This document shows, in pieces, positions 50,511 through 61,063 of a DNA stretch of 64,000 nt (position 1 is the stretch's first letter; each line of letters begins with the position of its first letter). Made by a program: the position numbers and the translations under genes. Origin of the DNA: Lamellibrachia columna (taxonomy: Eukaryota; Annelida; Polychaeta; Sabellida; Siboglinidae). The stretch covers positions 36,186,795-36,250,794 of the forward strand of contig OY759274.1 in NCBI GenBank assembly GCA_963662155.1. The letters are read 5' to 3'. A model generated the notes under the pieces. The model saw only the letters and a list, made by a program, of their open reading frames with translations. It searched no databases and had not been told where the DNA came from.

Positions 50511-50984
50511 GATCTTGCAGAACTTGGTCGATCTCGCAGGGCTCATCAACCTTGTGTCCACTACGACGCAGCATAGATTCAGCGTGGGAAAAACTGAACA
50601 ATCCATATTTCAATGGATTTATCTGTCGTGGTTACTGTAGTATTACTACCACCCCTGGCCAACGAGGATGCAGCAGATTAGCACCTCGTTTTGGTAGACG
50701 ACAATATTTTGTATGACACCGTTGACCTTTCAGCATTAGCAATTTACCAGCTGTTTACAACACCTCCCACGGATCTGATTCAGTGGTGATTATCTACCTA
50801 GATAACTGTATTTATGCCAGTTTTCTCCGAGCTGTTGTTTGGTTGTATGCAGAGCATGCCTCAACTGCACTGGTTGCTGCTGCTATTATGGAAATTCGTT
50901 TCCGGCTATGTACTGGTCCTGAAATTCCAGACATTAGTCATAACGTTTAACTATATGGACTTTACCCTAATGTTTTTAGCTACT
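50511..50984. other. No gene seen (non-coding)
   Basis: Unique sequence leading into the ACT array. Confidence 0.45.
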
Positions 50985-51195
<211 letters not shown>

Positions 51196-51319
51196 TGATG
51201 ACGAGATTATGTTCAAATGGTCTGATATGAATTTTGTGTAATCGATAAATTCGACCAGTAAAATTTTTTTTCGTTTCAATAGTCCGATTATAGAGCCAAT
51301 GACCAAGAAGATAGTATTG

Positions 51320-52737
51320 ATCCAGAGAACAACTTCTACAATTATATCTCCTCAAATTGTCAATGTTATTCTGAACAGAAATTTAACGAAGATCTCAATA
51401 TGTTACATAGTATTTTTTGTAGAAGTATATCTTTTATTCATTTTAAGTCAAGCAGTTTGAATTCAAATTTCGAAAATATTTGTATTTACTTAGAATCATT
51501 TAATATTGTTTTCGACATCATTGCTATTTCTTAAACATGGGCTCAATCCGATCAGACTTCCCGGTTTCAACTACCAGGTTATTCATCTTTACACGTTATA
51601 AGGGATCACAAACAGGGCGGTGGGGTGGCACTATTCGTCAAACAGAGTGGTGGTGTGGCACTATACGTCAAACAGGGCGGTAGGTGGCACTATTCGTCAA
51701 ACAGGGTGGTGGGGTGGCACTATTCGTCAAACATGACCTCGATTGTTTTATTATATCGAGTAAATCAACAGGTATAACTAATGTGTTTGAACGTGTTACT
51801 GCTGAGTTAAAGTTAACGAACTGTAGACATGTGGTAATTGCTTCAGTATACAGGGCACCAGGGTCTGTCGTAACTTTTGTTTTGTGACAACATTGACCGC
51901 CTGTTTAATCAAGTTGCGATTAAAAAAAATATATGCATTTGTGGCGATTTCAATATAGATTTATTGAAACATGACTCGCCCAGCGCTACCAAATATTTCC
52001 TAGATTTGATGCTCAGCCTCGGCATGTACAAAGTAATTACTAAGCCTAACAGAATTCCGTAACCATCAAAACGTCAAAGAAGTGAAAAATGTTAATGCAC
52101 TAAACGCCGCTTTGAACGCGCATCGATGGGACACAGTGCTTAGTCACACTTATATTGATGAGGTATACAACGATTGTATTAACGATTTCACAGTATTATA
52201 TAACTACTATTGCAAACACGCTTAAAGTATTTTACAAGCATTGGACCGGAGCTAGCTAAACATATTGAAACTCCACCAGGCATCTCCGTTATTGATATCA
52301 TGGGCAAACGCAGTGAACGTTCTATGTTTTTGATAGAATTGCTTGACGATATTATACATTCGTTAGAATACAAGAAATGTGCGATAGGTGTATTTATAGA
52401 TCTCAAGAAAGCTTTTGATACTGTTGACCATCAACTGCTGTGTAAACAACTTGAACTTTATGATATTCGAGGAAATGCGTATGATTGGACTAGTAGTTAC
52501 TTGAACACTCGTAGCCAATTTGTAAACATTGACGGCTACAGCTCTAAGTGATTATCTTAGTGGAGTTCCACAAAGGTCAATACATGGTCCGAAGTTGTTT
52601 ATTCTCTATATCACTGACATGTGCAATGTCTCTAAACTGGTAAAATGTTTCTTATTTGCTGATGTCACAAACATCCTCTGTTCAGCCAATGATATAAAAC
52701 AGCTTGTAAATATTGTATGCAACGAACTATATAAATT
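51320..52737 (+). pseudogene. CR1/Jockey-like LINE ORF2 (endonuclease and RT), broken
   Basis: The endonuclease starts near 51330 (LNMLHSIFCRSISFIHF), with IIAIS-stop-TWAQS where S-E-T-W is expected (stop in place of Glu). It goes on with GGGVALFVK, SVYRAPGS and GDFNIDLL. The RT has FIDLKKAFDTVDHQLL (motif A Asp present), SGVPQRSIHGPKLFILYI and FLFADVTNIL, where the second Asp of FADD is Val. Several frameshifts separate these. It stops at 52737, where an opposite-strand LINE 3' end begins. A similar C-terminal RT piece on the same strand reappears at 59695, after the insertions. Confidence 0.82.
51611..51729. repeat. 30-bp tandem repeat, four copies, inside LINE endonuclease
   Basis: Units beginning AACAGGGCGGTGGGGTGGCA start at 51611, 51641, 51671 and 51700. 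One unit codes for QGGGVALFVK of the endonuclease. The third is 29 bp and shifts the frame. Confidence 0.93.
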
Positions 52738-52843
52738 GCAATTAAGGATAAGGATAGTTTTATTTGTCCCAACAGCAGAAACACATAGATAACAAATTAC
52801 ATTGAGAGACAATATAACTTATACATATATATATATATATATA

Positions 52844-52909
<66 letters not shown>

Positions 52910-53741
52910 TGAACTGTACAATATACAATAACAATTAATAAATAATCAACAAAGAAATACATTATGTAACATCAAAAAAAGAAAGACAAACATATTAGCT
53001 GTGGGACAAGGAGCCATACACATTAAAAATAACATATTCTTTATGTATATATTCCTACATTAAAAAAGTACACGCATAATCAATTTAAGTGTGTGATGAT
53101 GTGTTGTGTTTATGTGTTTTATGTGCCGTGTTCACCTGTACACTGGAGCGTGTGTGTAAGTATATAAATTGAAAAGTTGAATTGTATTTGCATGAACTGT
53201 GCTACATTCATTCGTAATTTATTTAATATAGTTGGCACGTACAGAAATTTAGAATAGTGCATGTGACGTTATATTTGAACAGCATGTAGTGTTTGGCATA
53301 ACTTGAGAAGCCTTACAAACTATGAGTCACTATCTTGTCTATACCTGAAACAGGGATATTGTTTATAACATGTGACAAGTTGTATTTAAGGATTTTTTTA
53401 GCAAATTCATGTTTAGTTCTGGAAGTTTGTAGATCAGTTGTTATCCGAGTGTTATAGTTGTGTTTGCTGGCATTTGGGGTTATCTGCAAATTTAATAACT
53501 AGACAGGTAGATTTTGATGTCTATATTTATAATAAAATTTAAGTTCTTGTAATTTTAGTCTTTTACGTTTAGTGTGTTGAGTTTTTTAAAAGTGGTTCTG
53601 TATGTGAATTGTATTTGCTTAATGTTAAAATTCGTACTGCTCTCTTTTGTATCTTCACTAATCTGTTTCCTTGATATCCCCATTAGTGGGGCGGCTATGT
53701 GCTATGATAAATTTGCACAGATGTTGGTTAATATTTATTAC
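52738..53741 (-). mobile_element. CR1-like LINE (family A), 3' end inserted in plus-strand LINE
   Basis: On the minus strand, from 53690 down, the reading is WGYQGNRLV, KIQKRAVRILTLSKYNSHTE, LQELKFYYKYRHQNLP, NTRITTDLQTSRTKHEFAKK and ILKYNLSHVINNIP. This is the C-terminal RT region, with stops and frameshifts. The 3' UTR carries a (TA)n at 52822-52908 and ends at 52738 with an ATCCTTATCCTTAATT-type terminus. The 5' side abuts the inverted-repeat transposon at 53746. Confidence 0.75.
52822..52908. repeat. (TA)n microsatellite in LINE 3' UTR
   Basis: TA array with one GA interruption. The related tail at 41713-41990 has a short ATATACATATGTACATGCAC at the same place, so the array probably grew from that seed. 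Confidence 0.95.
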
Positions 53742-53745
53742 AATT

Positions 53746-53873
53746 TTTCAGACGGGTGGCCAAGAAAAAGTTCGCCCGGAACGACCTAATTTGCATAAAT
53801 CCAAGATGGCGACCACCGAAAATTACCCCCTGTCTGAAATGTGCATATCTCTGCATCTACTTGGCTGATTAAG
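53746..53873 (+). repeat. Left terminal inverted repeat
   Basis: 128 bp, about 93% identical to the reverse complement of 59458-59587 by eye. It contains CAAGATGGCGACCACCGAAA and TGCATCTACTTGGCTGATTA. Confidence 0.9.
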
Positions 53874-54402
53874 TTGGTCAAGGTCTGTCAAAATCATATT
53901 TTTTTAGCCATTTTACCATGTTTTTTGCATTTATCTTTTGGAACGTACTATATTAAATGCTTGGATAGCCAATGGAATTGATTTCACAACCTTCATGGAT
54001 CACGATCAAGGCCAAGGTCAAATGAATAACGCGTCTTTATTAAATCCATATCACACGGCTGATACATAAATTACCTTGTCTCTCTATGTTATCTGTGGGT
54101 ATAATGCATATTCAAAGTTACACATTACGCACAACTCCAGTCTAACAAATGGCAGAATATGTGTACCTCTGGTTATATTGGCCTATTGTTGAGCTGGCAT
54201 TCCTCTTTACACCCGAGACATAGTGAAGTGTATAGCAAACCAGCCTTAACACACTTGCATCGACCAGCACAGCCTTTCACACAGCCACATCGGATGAGAC
54301 CCCTGCACGCCTCACTAGCAATTGGGAGGGAAGGCCATAGTGGCATCCACTTTCCAGACTCCTTAGTCCATCCCCATTCAACAGGGGATACTTCCATCAG
54401 TC

Positions 54403-55215
54403 ATGGTTCGTGAACATGGCCCCAGATGTAACCTCCCTCTAGTGCTGCCCGCCTGGCGTGCTGTTCGAGAGCATGGCCCCAGATGTAACCTCCCTGTAGT
54501 GCTGCCCGCCTGGCGTGCTGTTCGAGAGCATGGCCCCAGATGTAACCTCCCTCTAGTGCTGCCCGCCTGGCGTGCTGTTCGAGAGCATGGCCCCAGATGT
54601 AACCTCCCTGTAGTGCTGGCCGCCTGGCGTGCTGTTCGAGAGCATGGCCCCAGATGTAACCTCCCTGTAGTGCTGCCCGCCTGGCGTGCTGTTCGAGAGC
54701 ATGGCCCCAGATGTAACCTCCCTCTAGTGCTGGCCGCCTGGCGTGCTGTTCGAGAGCATGGCCCCAGATGTAACCTCCCTGTAGTGCTGCCCGCCTGGCG
54801 TGCTGTTCGAGAGCATGGCCCCAGATGTAACCTCCCTGTAGTGCTGGCCGCCTGGCGTGCTGTTCGAGAGCATGGCCCCAGATGTAACCTCTCTCTAGTG
54901 CTGGCCGCCTGGCGTGCTGTTCGAGAGCATGGTCCCAGATGTAACCTCCCTCTAGTGCTGGCCGCCTGGCGTGCTGTTAGAGAGCATGGCCCCAGATGTA
55001 ACCTCCCTCTAGTGCTGGCCGCCTGGCGTGCTGTTCGAGAGCATGGCCCCAGATGTAACCTCCCTGTTGTGCTGCCCGCCTGGCGTGCTGTTCGAGAGCA
55101 TGGCCCCAGATGTAACCTCCCTCTAGTGCTGGCCGCCTGGCGTGCTGTTCGAGAGCATGGCCCCAGATGTAACCTCCCTGTAGTGCTGCCCGCCTGGCGT
55201 GCTGTTAAAGAGCAG
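54403..55215. repeat. 57-bp minisatellite, 14 copies, inside the transposon
   Basis: The unit with CATGGCCCCAGATGTAACCT and GCCTGGCGTGCTGTTCGAGA has a 57-bp period from 54415 to 55213, with only a few variant positions (CCC/GGC, CTC/CTG). It keeps a plus-strand ORF of 296 codons open with a 19-residue period. It lies between the 3' end of the transposase and the left TIR, so it is subterminal non-coding DNA. Confidence 0.95.
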
Positions 55216-55299
55216 CTGCAGTGGGGGAATGTTCTGGTGCGTGCGCCCCTTTACGCTGAAAAGGTGCTTTCGAACCTCATTGACACTGTTTGATTCGCT

Positions 55300-58200
55300 C
55301 GTGCGGTCATACAGTAGGACCGTGAAGCGTTCTAGGCACTGAAGGATGTCTTCGTTGATTTCAGACGGTCTTTCAGAAGGCTTGGGTTACCTCACCGAAT
55401 GCACACCAGGTGCTCCAAGTCGTCGTTTTCCCGATAGAATGAAATGCTGATACTGTGTCCCATGCGGTATACGCATGGAACACTGGCAAGGAGATATACT
55501 TCTGTCTGCCGATGGCTGCTGATATGTAATATATGGGGAGGTTGCGATGATCTTTCCCAGTGCCATAGGACACACACAGCTCAGACGGATTTCATTTGGA
55601 CACTGCCGCCACACCCACGACAACTACATCGGAATCAACTGTTCTAATCATGAACTTCTCACAGCCTTCCGAGACCTCATCAGCAAGATGCACCATTAGC
55701 CTCGAATCGGCCTCTTCATGGTTGCACGGAGAGAAACTACTTGTGTCCTCGCGCTCTGGGACACATACAACGCTGTCTTCTGAGCTCACGATCAACTGCT
55801 TTTTAGGAGGAACAATCAGTGACTTGGAGTCCTCAGCAAGAAGGCTGAAAAGCTCTTGTCTGCATCGTTGAGAAAGAGAGGCCAGTTTTTTGGCAACATA
55901 TTATTTAGGAACAGCTTTTCCTCGTGTCTTTCTTGTCTCTTCTTTCACACTGTCTTCTTTGTAGACATCGAATACTATATCCACACATAGGTGGTGATCA
56001 CGCACCCGGCGGATATGAGGGAAGAAAGTGCCACGCACGTAGTCAGCAAACGTTTTTCCTTTATCCGGTGGCAGGTAATGAACAATCGCTGCTCCATCTC
56101 GACATTTGGACTCCGGAGTTTGCTGTCTTCTCAAGAAGTGTGACAAGGTCGCTTTTTGTGTTTGACCGGAGATTGCTGTTTTCTGAGAGAGACGGGGGAT
56201 AGATCTGGTTTTCGAGTGAGAAGAATTCGTCTGAACTCCCGCCACGTACTTCACTAGTCACATATAATTGGGCTAGTGTTGAAGAGGTGTCTTGGAGTGC
56301 CTTCTCCTGTGGCGTTTTTATTTGTCTGGTGGTAGTAGGGACCATGAGATCTAGTCTGTTTTCTCGACTGGCTTGAATACGGATTTGGTGTGTGTCACCA
56401 GACGTTCGTTGACATATGACTCGTACTGCTCCAAGCCTGTTTCTTGCAGTCTCTCTGTACAGAGAACTGCTGCTTCTGGAAGGATCTCCATTGTGTGTAA
56501 GCGGAAAAGAACCTTGCCGTAGTCTGCAAAGGGATTGCACATGGCAGTTATCACTTGCTCCAATGACTTAACATCTTTGATGAACTTTTTTTGGAACGCT
56601 TTTGTTTGTTCATGGTGTCTCTACGGGGCTGCTTGCTCTGCAGCACTGGTGCTGTCCACGGTAGCCTCGAAGTCAGTAATGACACGTGCAACTTCAGGTG
56701 AAGCAAGAGATCACCGCTTGAGTGCCTCGGCATCATGTGTCTGACCGATTACACCACCATCTCCCTTGAATGTTACATTGTTCTGCTCGTGAGCGTGATA
56801 AACCGCCATGTTCGAAAACAGCCGCCCAGTTTTGTTGAGTGTGAAGTGCCCGTTCTGAAACTCAGCTGCTATCTGAGGATGTAGCTCGGATAGTGTGACC
56901 ATGTCGCGGATGTGGTAGCCATATATCATAGTGGGTTTGGTTGAGCATCATGAACCAGGGAGCAAGACCGGTCAGGCTTGATTTGTAAAGGCCGAACGCG
57001 TGTACACAAAGATAAGGAGCTCAAGGTGAAGAACATGATGCATGTACTGAAACTGTGAATTTAATGCCGACATCTTAGCAGTCCAGGTGTCAATGTCATC
57101 CGGCGTATCATCGGGCACAAATGACACTCGATATTCAGTGTACTGCTTCATCATGATGGCACAGAGAACGACAGCAGTAACTTCGTGGGCATAGCGAGTT
57201 CGCTTGATGTGTATAGCAGTGAGACAGGACACAGCGACCCCAGATGTGAAGATTGCAGCCTCGGTAAGCGCCTCGACCCACCCACTCCCTTCCAGGAGAT
57301 TGCCAGGCAGAGTAAGCGCAGCCTTCTCGACATGCAAGCACCCCATCAGCAGCACATACTTGTCCTCGCCGTGAGTCTCGGGAAATGCCCACTGTACAGT
57401 TTTCGCAATAGCGTACAGAGGTTGGTCAAGGGTAATGACCGGGATCTGGCCTGGGTTCAGATGCTTCACCGCTGCATTGATGACGCTCATCGCGTGCTTG
57501 ATCATTGCGTGAGAGTTTGACGATTCAGTGAACAGCGGGAGTATTGCAGTTTTCATGGTTTCTTGTATGCCTTCTTGCCGATTGGCATGGAAAGCAGCCC
57601 ACGAGATGCCACTATCCTTTGTAGTTGGGTGATAGGCGGCACTGCAAGCTGCTGCGGTGTCTGCGAGCCACTGACTTTCCATCTGCAATTCTTCATATAG
57701 CACGGACTTCGATAGATGTGTAGTACTCTGGAAGATCCAGAGAATATGTGTGTTCAGCACTATTCATATCCGGGTGTGGTCCTTCAATCATGCCTGCATA
57801 GTTACGACAGATGCATTGGAACAGTGGAACAGCTGTACCATGGAGATTTGGCTGTAGTAGAGCTCGAGTTGATGTCAGTGTTATCAATGGCTGTCAGAAC
57901 AAACAGGAGATGGTACAAAGGAGGGACAACAACACCAATGCCAATATATCTCTTACAAACCTGACTGTAAAGACACTTACGTATGTCCATAACTCGGTCA
58001 TAACAGACAGATAAACGCAGTGCATACATTGCATCCACCACCTCTTTCTTTCCTGTAGTAGCATGCAATTTCAGACCGACATATACAGGCAGTTTCGCGA
58101 TCACGATCACGATCAACTGGGATATCGAGACTACCTGTTGAGTAGTGTCACACCCACCATCCTCACTCTCCCTATTCTGTATATTGTTGTACATTAAACT

Positions 58201-59157
58201 ATTGGGTACACATATGGTTTGGCAATCAGCTGCAAACTTTCCATTAAATGACTGACCATGATGAAACATATCCCGTCTGAGGATATTAGCTGCCTTAAGC
58301 AATGCAATGACCTCGTCATCCTCTTGTTAATTGTTATCCAGTTTATCAAATATAAGCGCACTGATCTGAACATTCCTTGAATTTGGTGCTATGCACATAT
58401 GTATCAGACGCACCCAGCTTCGTCAAGCGGTGTTTCAACAGCAGAGCGAGATCAGATAATTTGAAGGGTGGACACTCAAGACCCCCCGACCATCTTCAAT
58501 GTAGTCAAGCAGCTCAGCAAAGGCCAAGCTGTACCACAATTAATGACACGATTCTGAATGACCATGGTCCTTTCTCAACCTTGCCTTTGCTTCATTGAAC
58601 AAGTTCAAAACACACCGGTCGTGGTACTTCGCTTCTTGGGCTATCAGATCCGCAGCACTCAACCTCGTGATTAGTTGGTCATCCTCTAGTACTTTAGCGT
58701 ATTCCCTCAGTCGACTGTCCAGCTGTTTCGTCATCACCTGTCTCAGTGGATTTTCTGCATTTGTTTCAGTTGTGCAATAAAAAAAATGCTTAGTTGAAAA
58801 TGGCTCAAACTTACTGTGTGTGTATTTAGGGTCTGGGGCACAGTGTGTCGGGGCCGAGGCACGAAGCTTCTTGGTGGCCTGATGCAGTCTTTTGATCTTC
58901 GATTTCTTTATCATTGCTTTCCATGACGGATGCCACTTTGCCCTATGATGTCAATGATACACCGTCTCCTTCATCAAGGGCGTCTACATTCAGGCTTTGA
59001 AATGGCAGTGGAGCCAGATCAACGTAATGTTTGAGATTGTCAGCAAACACACCATAGTCGTTTTCAATATTGTCACATTTTTAGTTATTTGCTGGGCAAC
59101 GTAACTCCTCTCCACCTCGGTCATCTTGACACAATATGCATTTCGACCGATCCATGA
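55300..59157 (-). pseudogene. XPG-nuclease-like transposase, frameshifted (Academ-like)
   Basis: Minus-strand pieces are in order. 59157-59090 has an N-terminal KCILCQDDRGGEELRCP zinc-knuckle start. 58914-58540 has DDQLITRLSAADLIAQEAKY then HDRCVLNLFNEA. 58302-57802 has the helical YDRVMDI and VVVPPLYHLLFVLTAIDNTD. 57760-56972 includes SSNSHAMIKHAMSVINAAVK. 56929-56061 and 56254-55901 have KGKTFADYVRGTFFPHIRRV and HHLCVDIVFDVYKEDSVKEE. 55795-55592 has NHEEADSRLMVHLADEV then TVDSDVVVVGVA. 55573-55373 has FHAYTAWDTVSAFHSIGKTT. The E-A-D...D-S-D-V pair and the T-G-x-D-x-x-x-x-F-x-G-x-G-K-K-like block resemble the XPG I-region and helix-two-turn-helix. At least six frame breaks or stops mean it is dead. 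Related unannotated proteins are common in invertebrate gene sets. Confidence 0.6.
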
Positions 59158-59457
59158 TGAATCAATATTGGATCCTTATTGAAAGAGTGGCACACGTGCA
59201 AGTTGTCACGTAGAGGTGGGCGTCTGCCTCACATTTTCCTAAACAAGAAAAAAACATTCATTACCGTAGTAAGTTCCACATCTCAATATTCCATGTAAAA
59301 ACAGGTATATGCAAACAAACATGGTAAAATGGCTAAAAAATTATTATTTTGATAGTTTACCTTGACCCTTATCCATGAATTTGACCTCTGAAGGTCATGA
59401 ACCAAATTCCGTTCGATTGGTCATCCAAAGAACTATCAAGATAGATCCCAAGTGTGT

Positions 59458-59587
59458 CTTAATCAGCCAAGTAGATGCAGATATATGCACATTTCAGACA
59501 GGGGGATAATTTTCGGTGGTCGCCATCTTTGATTTATGCAAATGAGGTCGTTCCGGGCGTACTTTTTCTTGGCCACCCGTCTGAAAA
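59458..59587 (-). repeat. Right terminal inverted repeat
   Basis: 130-bp partner of 53746-53873. Differences are scattered substitutions and one- to two-base indels. Confidence 0.9.
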
Positions 59588-59694
59588 AATTGTCGAGGAA
59601 AAGTCGAGGAAAGTCTAAACTATCGATAAGTGTTGGTATCATGTACTGATGCAGCAAAGTACAGTACTTGACCACTATAGTATGTATATGTTAT
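59588..59694. other. Spacer between transposon and LINE fragment
   Basis: Contains a short CGAGGAAAAGTCGAGGAAAG duplication and nothing else. Confidence 0.5.
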
Positions 59695-60280
59695 ATTCCA
59701 CTTTTTTTGCCAGATTTATTGTATTGTGTGGAAATATGGGGAAATAAGTATTCTTCAAATTTGCATTGTATAAATATGTTACAAGAGAGGGTAATACGGC
59801 TTATGTACAACGCACAGCGATGCGACCAAACAACTCTACTGTTTTACAAAGCACGCATTTTACCGATTTTGTACAATTTAGGACACTACTATTTGTGAGT
59901 AAAGTTCATAAAAATGAATTGCCGTCGAATAGTCAAAGGTTATTTGTTGAGTATGATAATAAACACTGCACGCGAAAACAAAATCAGTTTTTACGAAACC
60001 GTGCATCAACTAATAGAAAGTATATGTCATTAATTATCTACGGAACCAAACTGTGGAATTCGTTGAATGTCAGTTTCATCAACAAAACTTAAGTAATGCT
60101 AGCCACGTCTGTATCATCTATGAAATTAACAACACGTGTAAAAGCTAAAGGAGTAACATGACATTATAAGTATTCTTACTTCATTATTCCTCCTTTCGAG
60201 CATTTCACCAATATTCGTTGTATATTTAATATGTACATCTAATTTGTTTGATCTGTTTGAATAAATGCTTTTGATTTGAT
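59695..60280 (+). pseudogene. CR1/Jockey-like LINE ORF2 C-terminus and 3' UTR
   Basis: LPDLLYCVEIWGNKYSSNLH, INMLQERVIRLMYNAQRCDQ and LLFYKARILPILY are the RT thumb region. After a frameshift the reading is FVSKVHKNELPSN, RKYMSLIIYGTKLWNSLN and a stop. The 3' end is AATAAATGC followed by TTTGAT repeats at about 60280. It may be the displaced 3' end of the LINE at 51320-52737, but about 110 codons between the two pieces are missing, so it could be an independent truncated copy. Confidence 0.75.
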
Positions 60281-61063
60281 AGTAGCATTTCAAGCTGCTT
60301 TTCAGGCGAGTACGTTACCTCAAAATCGGAAATGTCGGAATTTTGGCAGTGAGATGGTACATTATGAGGCGGGTTTGAAGGGGGATTTTGGCTGTGACGT
60401 TTGCGACCGGAATAAAGAAGTTATGAGTACGTTGTTTTGACCAAACTTGTTCTGCACGTTGATATCATGCCAGTTGCCAGTATACACCATGGATTTGTCG
60501 GACGTTTAATGAGTATAATTTTTCCTGCAATCACGTAAACCTTTAACATGGCCATTGTTTGACTCCTATTGTATGATTACCGTAGTTGAACCCCGCGGTG
60601 GTCCGGTCCATTTCTAACATTGATCAGAACACACTAGAACACCTTAATGCTACATTTAACTATTGGTTCGAAAAATCATCAATTCCGGATATATTGAAGC
60701 GAATGCAGTAATCATCGCTGCCCCGTAGGCCATTGCTAATAGTTCACCTGAGCTATTGCTCATCTTATCCCGAACAGCACGTCCGATAAAGCTTAGGACA
60801 TGTCAATATTAAGTGCAATCTCGACTTAGTGTTAAATTAGCTTCATTTGATTAGGTTGGCAATCAAATTAACATCGTTATTGTGACGTTTTACCTCCTAT
60901 GCCGTTTATCGTCTAACATCACCATCTCTAGTACGAACGGAGATCAAGAAGTCAAGGGCGTTCGAACAGGGTCTTAGTTTCTAGCTAGACTGCTAGACAA
61001 AACGAACAAGCAAAGGATTGTAGGACAAGTTTAAGTGGTCCCCTAAAAATGAACGAATGCCGT
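60281..61063. other. No gene seen (non-coding)
   Basis: Unique sequence without recognised coding or repeat features. Confidence 0.45.

Larger units (their letters stand above)
47838..50517 (+). repeat. Duplicated about 220-bp segment, first copy split by a LINE
   Basis: Copy 1 is 47838-47945 plus 50007-50100; copy 2 is 50290-50510. Shared blocks are TTCACGTTGGTTACATTTAC, TTATTGTCCTCTGTGAGA, ATATAAGTTACTGTGT, TATCGTAACTTT, TTTATCTGGGTAGTAC and GGTAACCAGACTCCATCGAT. Copy 2 is continuous across the point where copy 1 is interrupted. Confidence 0.88.
53746..59587 (-). mobile_element. 5.84-kb DNA transposon with about 130-bp TIRs, Academ-like (inferred)
   Basis: The left end (53746-53873) and right end (59458-59587) are inverted copies, starting TTTCAGACGGGTGGCCAAGA. 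They continue inward (53877-53925 with 59320-59378, sharing TTTTTTAGCCATTTTACCAT) past an extra 70 bp on the right. AATT flanks both sides (53742-53745, 59588-59591) and may be a 4-bp target duplication, though AATT is palindromic and could be part of the ends. Inside are a 57-bp minisatellite and a minus-strand transposase of about 1,200 codons with an XPG/PIN-like nuclease signature. To my knowledge, XPG-like nuclease transposases define the Academ superfamily. Confidence 0.75.

Noticed and set aside
54403..55293. 296-codon plus-strand ORF with a 19-residue repeat
   Set aside because: It is a 57-bp satellite inside a dead transposon, opposite in strand to the transposase, with no unique domain.
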